Positions 1 through 6,693 of a DNA stretch of 14,982 nt are shown in pieces; positions within the stretch are counted from its first letter, which is position 1; each line of letters opens with the position of its first letter. The translations under genes were made by a program, and so were the position numbers. Origin of the DNA: Oscillospiraceae bacterium (GTDB lineage Bacteria > Bacillota > Clostridia > Oscillospirales > Ruminococcaceae); contig JAFQND010000180.1 of the NCBI GenBank assembly GCA_017396055.1, positions 1-14,982 of the forward strand, in the 5' to 3' direction. The notes under the pieces were generated by a model. The model did not search any database and was not told the origin of the DNA. It saw only the letters and a program-made list of their open reading frames with translations.

Positions 1-856
1 AGGAGCCGAGGGTCATATGCCAGCGGCGCCAGAATTCGGTGATGCTCGTCGACATATAGGGATAGTTGAAGTTCTGGGGGAATCGGAAGCCCAGCATATG
101 GCCGAGACCGATGGCCATCAGTGAATAACCGGAGAAGTCAAAATAGATCTGCAGCGAGAAGGCCAGTGCACCCAGCCATGCCAGCGGAGAGGAGATGTCG
201 GCTACAGCCATTCCTTCCACTTCGGTCCAGAGGGCGCCTACGTTGTTGGCGATCAGCACCTTACTGCCGACACCCATGATGAACAACCGGACACCGTGGT
301 TGATCTGATCAAGGGTAATGGTACGTTCTTTCAGTTCTTTCGCCACATCGGTATACTTGACGATGGGACCGGCGATCAGCTGGGGGAACAGAACGACGAA
401 AGCGCCGAAATCAATGATATTGTCCTCAGCCTCCACATTGCCGCGGTAAACATCGATGGTATAGCTCATGGTCTGGAAGGTATAAAAGCTGATGCCCAGC
501 GGCAGCGTCAGTCCCAGATGAGGCAGCTCGGTGCCGAGGATCCCGCCGATATTGTCCATGAAGAAGTTGGTGTACTTGAAGAAGAGCAGCATGCCCAAAT
601 TGAACACCATCGAAAAGATCAGGAACATCTTTCTCAGCTTCGGATTCTGCCCATAGCGTTTGATGCCCTGTCCGCAGCCATAGTCCACAAGGATCGACGC
701 GAACATAATGGGAAGATATTTCACCTCGCCCCATGCATAGAAGATCAGACTCGCAACCAGCAGAACGAGGTTTTTGAATCTCTTCGGGACGATATAATAA
801 ATCAGAAACGCGATCGGCAAAAACCGGAACAGGAACATGATACTGCTGAAGACCAT
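1..856 (-). CDS. MBOAT family O-acyltransferase (AlgI/DltB-like), partial at window edge
   Basis: Membrane-bound O-acyltransferases of this family move acyl (often acetyl) groups onto polysaccharides or cell-wall polymers at the membrane. The first 285 codons are visible; the C-terminal part lies beyond position 1. The protein opens MVFSSMIFLFRFLPIAFLIYY, the usual AlgI-type start, followed by several hydrophobic segments. Family motifs include the stretch around residues 145-165 with FPQLIAGPIVKY, then QIYFDFSGYS, and ITEFWRRWHMTLGS at the very edge. The histidine in RWH is residue 280, matching a conserved AlgI-family histidine; the second conserved histidine (GLWHG region) is off the window. 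The ATG at 856-854 has GAGAGG upstream at a workable distance. It follows the DUF4358-like lipoprotein in the same direction, after one clear and one weak hairpin, so it may depend on read-through. The acyl acceptor cannot be told. Very confident of the family. Confidence 0.93.
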   Translation of the reverse strand, partial: MVFSSIMFLFRFLPIAFLIYYIVPKRFKNLVLLVASLIFYAWGEVKYLPIMFASILVDYGCGQGIKRYGQNPKLRKMFLIFSMVFNLGMLLFFKYTNFFMDNIGGILGTELPHLGLTLPLGISFYTFQTMSYTIDVYRGNVEAEDNIIDFGAFVVLFPQLIAGPIVKYTDVAKELKERTITLDQINHGVRLFIMGVGSKVLIANNVGALWTEVEGMAVADISSPLAWLGALAFSLQIYFDFSGYSLMAIGLGHMLGFRFPQNFNYPYMSTSITEFWRRWHMTLGS

Positions 857-870
857 GGTATCGACCTCTC

Positions 871-887
871 AAAACCGGCTCTGCCGG
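871..887 (-). terminator. Weak terminator-like hairpin just upstream of the MBOAT gene
   Basis: On the minus strand a 5-bp stem CCGGC/GCCGG with an AGA loop (875-887) is followed by TTTT (871-874), and the ribosome binding site of the MBOAT gene comes immediately after. It is short and could equally be a leader hairpin that affects expression of the MBOAT gene. Confidence 0.35.
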
Positions 888-904
888 GTAATCGTAAAAT
901 AGCT

Positions 905-938
905 TTTAGCGGAAAAGCCCGCGGACAGGCCGCGGGCT
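905..938 (-). terminator. Intrinsic terminator after the DUF4358-like lipoprotein gene
   Basis: Minus-strand hairpin with a perfect 9-bp GC-rich stem, AGCCCGCGG (916-924) against CCGCGGGCT (930-938), with a 5-nt loop, followed by a short, interrupted T-rich stretch. It begins 26 bases after the stop codon of the lipoprotein gene. The T tract is modest, so some read-through into the MBOAT gene is possible. Confidence 0.75.
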
Positions 939-963
939 CTCATTCCCATATGAAACCGGAAAA

Positions 964-1551
964 TTATTTTGCGCTGTCGTTAATAGCGGTATTGAAGGCA
1001 TCTTCAGCCATCTTGACGTCATCGGTAAAGTCGGGAGCATCCTCGTCAACAACACCGACCATCAGCAGAGCGGCATAATCACCGTTGGTAACGATCTTGG
1101 AAGCTTCCAGACGAAGGTCATTGCCTGCTACGGGATAGAACTCGAACTGAGTGACCTGATCGGCTTTGCCCTTTTCCAGACCTGCAACAACTGCGTCGAT
1201 CTTGCCTTCTTTGGCCTTGACAACGACCAGCATATCACAGTTGGTCATCATACCGGCGATCTGGCCCTTATAGCTTTCAACATCAGCGGGATCGATGCCG
1301 AACTTCTCGGAAAGAACGGTATCGTCCACATCCATGGGCATGTTGGAGATAGCTCCGGTAGCGCCCAGGTCGCCGAACTGATCGACAAAAGCAGCGTCGA
1401 TAGCAGCGAATACTTCTTCAGCGGTAGCGGTGGGAACAGGATCAGCAGCAGGAACAGAAGAACCGGGAGCCTCTTCCTTCTTGGAACCGCAGGAAGCGAA
1501 CATGGAGACAGCCATTACACCGCAAAGCAGCAGAGAGAGAATTTTTTTCAA
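964..1551 (-). CDS. DUF4358-like secreted lipoprotein
   Basis: A 195-residue predicted lipoprotein. Residues 1-20 form a signal peptide (two lysines, then a hydrophobic core), and the lipobox reads FASC with Cys21 as the predicted lipidated residue; Phe at -3 is a little unusual. A low-complexity Ser/Pro/Ala linker follows, then one globular domain whose pattern (LSEKFGI, a Met-rich segment, VVVKAKEGK, a KADQ segment, YAALLMVG near the end) resembles DUF4358 of Clostridia; this family call is by recall. The start is TTG: AAAAGGA lies about 10 nt upstream and no in-frame ATG lies between the two. A clear promoter at 1686-1714 implies a leader of about 128 nt. The function of the family is unknown. 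It sits directly upstream of an MBOAT gene, a pairing I recall from related bacteria, so a role in exported glycan acylation is a guess. Confidence 0.85.
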   Translation of the reverse strand: MKKILSLLLCGVMAVSMFASCGSKKEEAPGSSVPAADPVPTATAEEVFAAIDAAFVDQFGDLGATGAISNMPMDVDDTVLSEKFGIDPADVESYKGQIAGMMTNCDMLVVVKAKEGKIDAVVAGLEKGKADQVTQFEFYPVAGNDLRLEASKIVTNGDYAALLMVGVVDEDAPDFTDDVKMAEDAFNTAINDSAK

Positions 1552-1685
1552 ATTGACACATCCTTTTCAAAATTAGGTCCTTTCGGACGGAAGACTTGTT
1601 TCTTCCATGATATAATTGCCGCTTTAAGCCCAAAAAGTTGCAAAATGTATTGTAAATGTTTTATGAACAGACGGCTATCTATATA

Positions 1686-1714
1686 ATGATACGGTATACA
1701 GACACTTTTGTCAA
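1686..1714 (-). promoter_or_regulatory. Sigma-A promoter for the DUF4358-like lipoprotein gene
   Basis: Minus strand: -35 TTGACA (1709-1714), 17-bp spacer, -10 TATCAT (1686-1691). The predicted transcription start is near 1679, giving a leader of about 128 nt to the TTG start. No known riboswitch fold was recognised in that leader. Confidence 0.75.
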
Positions 1715-1749
1715 CGGGAAACAAAAATTTTACATAAATGCGCCGGACA

Positions 1750-1780
1750 TTGAAAAAGGGCAGCGTTTCCGCTGCCCTTT
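1750..1780 (-). terminator. Intrinsic terminator of the GHMP kinase-nucleotidyltransferase-mutase operon
   Basis: Minus strand: perfect 11-bp stem (arms 1755-1765 and 1770-1780) closed by a GAAA tetraloop and running into TTTTT. It lies about 20 bases after the phosphohexomutase stop codon and separates this operon from the lipoprotein promoter. Confidence 0.92.
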
Positions 1781-1799
1781 CGGGTTTTCAGGCTGTGAA

Positions 1800-3212
1800 T
1801 TACAGGCCGAGGAACTCGCGCATGATGCCGGTGATCTCGACAGCGCGCTCATAGGTCTCCTGCTCGCAGAAGATACGGATCAGAGGCTCGGTGCCGGAGA
1901 AGCGGCAGATGATCCAGCCGCCGTTCTTGAAGTATACCTTGCAGCCATCATCATAAGAGACCTTCTCGATCTCGATGCCGAAGTCAGGCAGCTTCTTCTC
2001 GACGAACAGGGTGTGGTTGAGCTCGTCCTTCTTCTCGTAAGAGAAGTGAGTGTCGAACTCGCTCATATCGCAGTGGCCGTAGGTATCCTTGATCTCCTTG
2101 AGGATCTCGTTGAGGGGCTTGCCGATAGCGCAGATCATTTCAACCAGCAGAGCAGCAGCATAAACGCCATCCTTACCGGAGATGTGGCCGCGAACGGTCA
2201 GGCCGCCGGAAGACTCGCCGCCGATAACAGCGTCAGCTTCGTCGATCTTGGAGGATACCCACTTGAAGCCTACGGGAACTTCGTGGCTGGTAAAGCCGAA
2301 GTCAGCAGCCATGCGGTCCATCAGATGGGTGGTAGCGATAGAACGGACGCAGTCGCCCTTCCAGCCTTTGTACTTGACCAGGTAGTAGTACAGCAGAGCC
2401 AGAATATCGTTGGGATGGATGTAGTTACCTTCGGAGTCGATCAGACCGATACGGTCAGCGTCGCCGTCGGTAGCAATACCCAGGTCGTAACCACCTTCAA
2501 CGACCTTCAGAGCCAGATGGGAAACGCCCTTGGCAGAAGGAGCAGGCAGACGGCCGCCGAACAGGGGGTTGTGCTCACCGTGCATAACGTCAACGGTGCA
2601 GCGGCAGGTCATCAGGATGGTCTGCAGAGAGGTCTGGGAAACGCCGAACATGGGATCCAGCAGAACGCGCAGGTTGCTCTTTCTGATGATGTCCTGATCG
2701 ATGAAGCCCAGGATGGAGTCGATGTAGTCGTTGACGGGAGTGATGTACTCGATGATGCCGTCAGCCAGGCCCTTCTCGAAGGTGCCGGTCTTGACATCAG
2801 CGGGGGTCAGCTTCTCGATATAACCTTCCAGCTCGTCGGTAACTTCCTTGGCTGCGTCGCGGCCGCCCAGGGTGAAGACCTTGATGCCGTTGTACTCAGC
2901 GGGGTTGTGGGAAGCGGTGATGGCGATGCCGTAGTGAGAACCGTTCTGCTTGACGGTGTACATAACGACGGGAGTGGGAACGTCAACGTTGATGAAGTGA
3001 ACTTTGATGCCGTTGGCAGCCAGAACAGCAGACAGCCATTTTGCGCCGATATCGGACAGGAAACGACGGTCATAGCCGATGGCAACAGGATCGTTCTCAA
3101 CGCCCTGATCCTTCATCATGTTGGCCAGACCCTGAGCCAGAAGCTCGATATTCTGCTTGGTGAAATCTTCACCGATGACGGCGCGGAAACCGCCGGTACC
3201 GAATTTGATCAT
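1800..3212 (-). CDS. Phosphohexomutase (phosphoglucomutase/phosphomannomutase family)
   Basis: Cytoplasmic alpha-D-phosphohexomutase interconverting sugar 1-phosphate and 6-phosphate. All four family loops are present in the 470 residues: the phosphoserine loop TASHNP with catalytic Ser101, the metal loop DGDADR at 249-254, the sugar-binding loop GGESSGG at 331-337, and the phosphate-binding loop RFSGTEP at 437-443. The N-terminal FGTGGFR is also typical, and the length is normal for bacterial PGM/PMM. It is the last gene of a minus-strand operon, 73 bp after the nucleotidyltransferase, with an imperfect hairpin in that gap and a strong terminator after it. A GAAAGG-like site precedes the ATG. 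Sequence alone does not decide between glucose, mannose and glucosamine phosphates; GlmM is less likely because its usual catalytic-loop and C-terminal pattern is not obvious. Confidence 0.95.
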   Translation of the reverse strand: MIKFGTGGFRAVIGEDFTKQNIELLAQGLANMMKDQGVENDPVAIGYDRRFLSDIGAKWLSAVLAANGIKVHFINVDVPTPVVMYTVKQNGSHYGIAITASHNPAEYNGIKVFTLGGRDAAKEVTDELEGYIEKLTPADVKTGTFEKGLADGIIEYITPVNDYIDSILGFIDQDIIRKSNLRVLLDPMFGVSQTSLQTILMTCRCTVDVMHGEHNPLFGGRLPAPSAKGVSHLALKVVEGGYDLGIATDGDADRIGLIDSEGNYIHPNDILALLYYYLVKYKGWKGDCVRSIATTHLMDRMAADFGFTSHEVPVGFKWVSSKIDEADAVIGGESSGGLTVRGHISGKDGVYAAALLVEMICAIGKPLNEILKEIKDTYGHCDMSEFDTHFSYEKKDELNHTLFVEKKLPDFGIEIEKVSYDDGCKVYFKNGGWIICRFSGTEPLIRIFCEQETYERAVEITGIMREFLGL

Positions 3213-3235
3213 TTGATTTTCCAGCCTTTCTTGGG

Positions 3236-3263
3236 AAGGAGGACCCCCGCAGGGATCCTCCTT
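3236..3263. other. Intercistronic hairpin between nucleotidyltransferase and mutase genes
   Basis: An inverted repeat of 11 pairs, AAGGAGGA-CCC against GGG-A-TCCTCCTT, with one bulged A and a 5-nt loop. It begins about 20 bases after the nucleotidyltransferase stop codon. On the minus strand it has no good T run, so it looks more like an RNA-processing, stability or attenuation element than a full terminator. Confidence 0.55.
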
Positions 3264-3285
3264 TAGTGTCAGTTTGCCTTACCGA

Positions 3286-4017
3286 TTATTTGCTCAGCAG
3301 AGACTCGCACATCTCCAGCTCTTCGGGAGTGTTGACGCCCAGGATCTCGTTGCCGTCATGGGTGGAGTAGGTGCCGATCTTGTAGCCCTTGCTCATCATG
3401 ATGGAGGGAACGTCAGTCAGGTAGTACTCGCCCTGTGCGTTGTTGCTCTTCAGTTCGCCCAGGCAGGGGAACAGCTTCTTGGAATCAAAGACATAGATAC
3501 CAACGTTCAGCTCGTTGATCAGCTTCTGCTCGGGAGTGCAGTCACGGTCTTCAACTACACCGACGAAGTCACCCTTCTCGTCACGGACGATGCGGCCGTA
3601 AGCCAGCTTGCGGTCGGTAACGCCGGTCAGGATGGTGCAGTCGTTGCCAGCTTCCTCATGGACCTTTACCAGGTTCTCGTAGGTGCTCTTCTTGAACATG
3701 GGCATATCGCCGTAGCAGACCAGAACGGGGCCGTCGTAATCAACGAACAGGTCCTTAGCGCAGTTTACAGCGTGGCCGGTACCCTTCTGCTCGTCCTGAA
3801 CAGCGAAGGCGTAACCGTCAGCAAAGGCCTCAAATACCTTCTCCTTCTTGTAGCCGGCGACGATAACGATGTCTTCCTTCTTCTCGATGAAGGACAGGTT
3901 CTCAACAACATAGCGCAGCAGGGGCTTGCCCAGTGCTTCACGCATTACTTTGGGCATATCGTGCTGTTCGCTCAGAAGACGCTTGCCTTTGCCGGCTGCC
4001 AGAATAATTGCTTTCAT
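3286..4017 (-). CDS. Sugar-1-phosphate nucleotidyltransferase (GlmU N-terminal-like)
   Basis: NTP + sugar 1-phosphate to NDP-sugar + pyrophosphate, in the cytoplasm. The 243 residues make a single Rossmann-like NTP_transferase domain. Visible motifs are LAAGKGKR at 6-13, PK at 22-23, GTGHA at 79-83 after QDEQ, YGDMP at 102-106 with the metal-binding Asp104, a YGRIVRDEKG segment, a NELNVGIYVF segment and NNAQGEYYLTD. These last blocks are close to the uridylyltransferase half of GlmU, but the left-handed beta-helix acetyltransferase half is absent, so this is not a bifunctional GlmU. The ATG at 4017 has AAGGAG ten bases upstream. It lies 44 bp after a GHMP sugar kinase, which suggests it uses that kinase's sugar 1-phosphate. 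UTP as nucleotide is inferred from the GlmU likeness; the sugar is unknown. Confidence 0.9.
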   Translation of the reverse strand: MKAIILAAGKGKRLLSEQHDMPKVMREALGKPLLRYVVENLSFIEKKEDIVIVAGYKKEKVFEAFADGYAFAVQDEQKGTGHAVNCAKDLFVDYDGPVLVCYGDMPMFKKSTYENLVKVHEEAGNDCTILTGVTDRKLAYGRIVRDEKGDFVGVVEDRDCTPEQKLINELNVGIYVFDSKKLFPCLGELKSNNAQGEYYLTDVPSIMMSKGYKIGTYSTHDGNEILGVNTPEELEMCESLLSK

Positions 4018-4061
4018 GATGATCGATCTCCTTCAAATATAAATTTTGTTCAGGGGGTTGA

Positions 4062-5183
4062 TTATTCCTCGACGGTAACGGTCAGACCGTTGTCGTCCTT
4101 CTTCAGGATCATAGAGGGATAGCCCAGCTCTTTGACAGCGCCGCAGATCTGATCGGCCTTGTCCAGAGGAGCGTAAACGTACAGGCATCCGCCGCCGCCT
4201 GCGCCGTTGAACTTACCGCCGTAAGCGCCGTTGGCGATAGCGGTCTCAAGGATCTTGTCGATAGCGGGAGTAGAGATGCCCAGACCGTCGCGCAGGTTAG
4301 CCTGATGCTCGCTCAGCATAGCGCCCAGCTTTTCGTCGGTCATTGCGCCGGATTTGATCAGCTCGAGAGCTTCACGCTGCAGACGGTAGTCGTTGATGTT
4401 GGCGATAACGCGGGCGCGGTTGAACTCGTCCACCTCGTCCAGATGCTCGCACAGTTCGGGATGATCATAGAAGTCACGGATGGAGGTGACGCCGTACTTG
4501 GACAGAGCAGCAATGCCGTCCAGAGTGGGGAATTTGGCCTTTGCCAGAACCTTGGTGCAGTCGCGGTCCTGCAGAGAGTCAAACAGGATGTAGCAGCCGG
4601 GCATATTCAGCTCGACGGGCTCAGCTTCACACTGACCGGTGCGGAAGTCCATGTGGGTCAGACCGCCCAGAGCGGAAGCATAGTGGTCCATCATACCGCC
4701 GGGCTCGTTGAACTCCTGAACCTCAGCCTTCCATGCCAGATAAGCCATGCGGCGCTTGTCGCGGGCAGCCTCGGGATCGCACAGAGCGACCAGAGTAGCG
4801 GTCAGAGCCATAACCATGGTGGTGGAAGAGCACATGCCCTTACCGATCGGGATGGTGGAGTCCATGATGATGTCGGCACCGGGAACGGCAAAGCCTTCGC
4901 GCTTTACAACGTTGACGATAGACTTGAAGTAGTCACGGGGTTTCTCGTAAACCTGCTCGACAGCGGCGTCAAGGATGATCTCCTCGTACTTGCCTTCGTC
5001 ATTGGTGGCGCCGAGCTCACCGATAGAGCTGTCGCGGATCTTGATCTTCAGCAGGGAGTCGTCACGCTTAACGGCTTTGGTGGAGAAATGGAGATTGATG
5101 GCGGAGGCGATAACTTCCAGGCCCAGATAGTCCTGATGCTCGCCGAAGAGGCAGATTCTGCTGGGAGTAGCAACCTTGATCAT
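4062..5183 (-). CDS. GHMP-family sugar 1-kinase (galactokinase-like)
   Basis: ATP-dependent anomeric kinase of the GHMP superfamily, 373 residues from the chosen start. Motif 1 is TPSRICLFGEHQDYLG (residues 6-21; compare galactokinase GEHTDY). Motif 2, the ATP loop, is PIGKGMCSS from 112. The catalytic-base region is EPGGMMDHY with Asp166, and motif 3 is GAGGGGC at 327-333. Galactokinase's own GGGFGG form is replaced by GAGGGG, so galactose, uronic acid, arabinose or a hexosamine are all possible substrates. Two ATGs lie two codons apart: AAAGGA is 10 nt from the ATG at 5183 and only 4 nt from the one at 5189, and spacing elsewhere here favours 5183. It is the first gene of an operon with a nucleotidyltransferase and a phosphohexomutase, pointing to nucleotide-sugar supply. 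Sure of the family, not of the substrate. Confidence 0.9.
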   Translation of the reverse strand: MIKVATPSRICLFGEHQDYLGLEVIASAINLHFSTKAVKRDDSLLKIKIRDSSIGELGATNDEGKYEEIILDAAVEQVYEKPRDYFKSIVNVVKREGFAVPGADIIMDSTIPIGKGMCSSTTMVMALTATLVALCDPEAARDKRRMAYLAWKAEVQEFNEPGGMMDHYASALGGLTHMDFRTGQCEAEPVELNMPGCYILFDSLQDRDCTKVLAKAKFPTLDGIAALSKYGVTSIRDFYDHPELCEHLDEVDEFNRARVIANINDYRLQREALELIKSGAMTDEKLGAMLSEHQANLRDGLGISTPAIDKILETAIANGAYGGKFNGAGGGGCLYVYAPLDKADQICGAVKELGYPSMILKKDDNGLTVTVEE

Positions 5184-5259
5184 GTGCATTCGTTCCTTTC
5201 GTACAGGTCATAGGTTCATTTTGGGCAGGGCAAAGCCCGGCCTCATTGTCCTTGCTTCT

Positions 5260-5288
5260 ATTATAAACGATTCATAGAGTTTTGTGTT
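5260..5288 (-). promoter_or_regulatory. Probable promoter of the GHMP kinase operon
   Basis: Minus strand: a perfect TATAAT -10 (5260-5265) with a weak -35 AACACA (5283-5288) at 17 bp. The leader would be about 70 nt and contains a small GGGC/GCCC hairpin near 5223-5238. The weak -35 leaves room for an activator, but none is identified. Confidence 0.55.
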
Positions 5289-5289
5289 T

Positions 5290-5555
5290 AATTTTGTTGA
5301 GGAACACTTCAGTTTATATATGCTTCCTTGATAAATTTTCTTTTGTACAATCAAACTTGTTTTTTTCAAGGTTCAGTTTCGATTTTACCATAGCTGCCAT
5401 AAGTTTTTGACATTTGGCCGTCCGGCATCTTTTCCGATTTATTTTCTATCCGCTGAACCTTTGTTTTTATACGGTGCTCAAAAAGAAAAAAATCAATTTT
5501 CACAGGGTGGTCTTTGGCTGCTCCGCGAACCTTTTGTGAATTATTTTTGCTTTAC
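5290..5555. other. AT-rich divergent intergenic spacer, no gene seen
   Basis: About 270 bases between the leftward GHMP kinase promoter and the rightward foldase promoter. It is rich in T runs on the plus strand. No open frame with a ribosome binding site, no tRNA and no convincing terminator was seen. Only a 4-bp GCCG-TC-CGGC inverted repeat (5417-5426) and an isolated TTGACA without a matching -10 stand out. Confidence 0.6.
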
Positions 5556-5584
5556 TGGACAAGCGGTACAAAATCATGTATAAT
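5556..5584 (+). promoter_or_regulatory. Sigma-A promoter of the foldase lipoprotein gene
   Basis: -35 TGGACA (5556-5561), 17-bp spacer, -10 TATAAT (5579-5584). Transcription would start near 5591. This rules out an in-frame upstream start at 5514, which would lie before the promoter. Confidence 0.82.
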
Positions 5585-5630
5585 AAAAAGAACCCTGCCC
5601 GGAAGGGCTGTCATGAAAGGAAGAATCAAC

Positions 5631-6641
5631 GTGAATCGTTTTCAGAAATGTATGAGCGGCATCCTCTGCGCCGCTATGGTCGCCTCTTTTGCAGGCTGCG
5701 GTGATACCGCCTGGACCCATCGCTCCGCCACTGCCGAAGTCACCTCTGGCATGTATATCGGCTTTACCATCGAAGCCATGCAGCAGGTCGGTTCTGCCGA
5801 AGGATATGATGCCAATCTGGCTGTCAAGGATATGACTCTCGACGGCGTCAACGGCCTTACCTGGGTACAGAATACTGCCGAAGAGCTGGCACGCCGCTAT
5901 CTTGCCATCGAAGAGAAATTCGACGAGATGGGCCTTTCCTTCACTGCCGAAGAACAGGCTTCGCTGAATGCCTACATCGACTCCTTCTGGGCTTATGCCG
6001 GCAGCGAATATGAAGCCGAGGGATGCGGCCGCGCTTCTTTCACCAGCATCTTTACCAACACTGAAAAACAGCTGAAGGTCTTTGATGCCATCTACGGCGA
6101 GGGCGGCGAACAGGAAGTTCCCGAAGAAGAGCTGCGCAAGATTTTCGAGTCCGATTATGTCAAAGCATCCTATGTGGTCATCCCTCTGCTCAGCGAGAGC
6201 TATACTCCCCTGACCGGCGACGATCTCAAAAAAGTACAGGAAGAAGCCGAAGACCTCTACGAAAAGGTCCAGAACGGAGCCGATTTTGAACAGGCCAAAG
6301 CCGAATACGAGGTCCGCAATATCGAAGGCGCCGAGCCCAAGGCCGAGGATACTTCCGAATATCTGAACAACAATGCCGGTTACCCCGAAGCACTGATCAA
6401 CGACCTGTTCGCTGCCGCTCCCGGCGATGTCGGCAAGACTGAAGATACCAACTGCATCTATATCTGGCAGAAACAGGCTCTGGACGACGAAGGCTTTGAC
6501 GAGCTGCGCGTCACTATCCTTTCCAAGTTCAAGGGCGACGAGTTCATCAGCACCCAGACCGACTGGGCCGACGGCCTGAAAGTTACTCTGAACGAGGCTG
6601 CCATCAAAAAGCATCACCCCAAAAACCTGACTATCGAATAA
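5631..6641 (+). CDS. PrsA/SurA-like foldase lipoprotein (degenerate parvulin-type)
   Basis: A 336-residue predicted lipoprotein acting outside the membrane, probably as a chaperone for exported proteins. The signal peptide ends in a lipobox FAGC with Cys23. An N-terminal helical region (about 40-165, SurA-N-like) is followed by a parvulin-like segment from VKASYVVI (177-184) through a long EAEDLYEKV helix and a GADFEQAKAEY stretch to PGDVG (264-268). This is the PpiC arrangement, but the usual histidines are missing: ASYVVI replaces the A-x-H-I-L strand and CIYIW replaces the GYHII strand. The GTG at 5631 is preferred because AAAGGA lies nine bases upstream and the signal peptide is then a normal length; ATG at 5613 is the alternative. 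It is a single-gene unit with a strong promoter and a terminator. The family call is good; isomerase activity is doubtful. Confidence 0.85.
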   Translation: MNRFQKCMSGILCAAMVASFAGCGDTAWTHRSATAEVTSGMYIGFTIEAMQQVGSAEGYDANLAVKDMTLDGVNGLTWVQNTAEELARRYLAIEEKFDEMGLSFTAEEQASLNAYIDSFWAYAGSEYEAEGCGRASFTSIFTNTEKQLKVFDAIYGEGGEQEVPEEELRKIFESDYVKASYVVIPLLSESYTPLTGDDLKKVQEEAEDLYEKVQNGADFEQAKAEYEVRNIEGAEPKAEDTSEYLNNNAGYPEALINDLFAAAPGDVGKTEDTNCIYIWQKQALDDEGFDELRVTILSKFKGDEFISTQTDWADGLKVTLNEAAIKKHHPKNLTIE

Positions 6642-6646
6642 TGAAT

Positions 6647-6680
6647 AACGGGTACGCCGCAAGGTGTACCCGTTTTGCTT
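6647..6680 (+). terminator. Intrinsic terminator after the foldase gene, abutting the next ribosome binding site
   Basis: A 12-bp stem (6647-6658 with 6663-6674, one G-U pair) closed by a GCAA tetraloop and followed by TTTT. The AGGAGG of the GDPD gene begins at 6681, directly after it, so downstream expression must come from read-through or a promoter inside the foldase gene. Confidence 0.88.
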
Positions 6681-6693
6681 AGGAGGAAATTGT

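Noticed and set aside
1552..1679. A riboswitch in the long leader of the lipoprotein gene
   Set aside because: Only a 4-bp GTCC-GAAA-GGAC hairpin was seen and no known aptamer motif; too weak to report.
1656..3266. A 536-codon open frame on the plus strand across the phosphohexomutase gene
   Set aside because: It is antisense to a gene with all four phosphohexomutase loops, has no ribosome binding site, and its composition (Val, Asp, Leu and Gln runs) is what the reverse strand of GC-biased codons gives.
5514..5630. Extension of the foldase gene to an upstream ATG at 5514
   Set aside because: It would run through the TGGACA-17-TATAAT promoter and hide the lipoprotein signal peptide; GTG 5631 (or ATG 5613) fits better.
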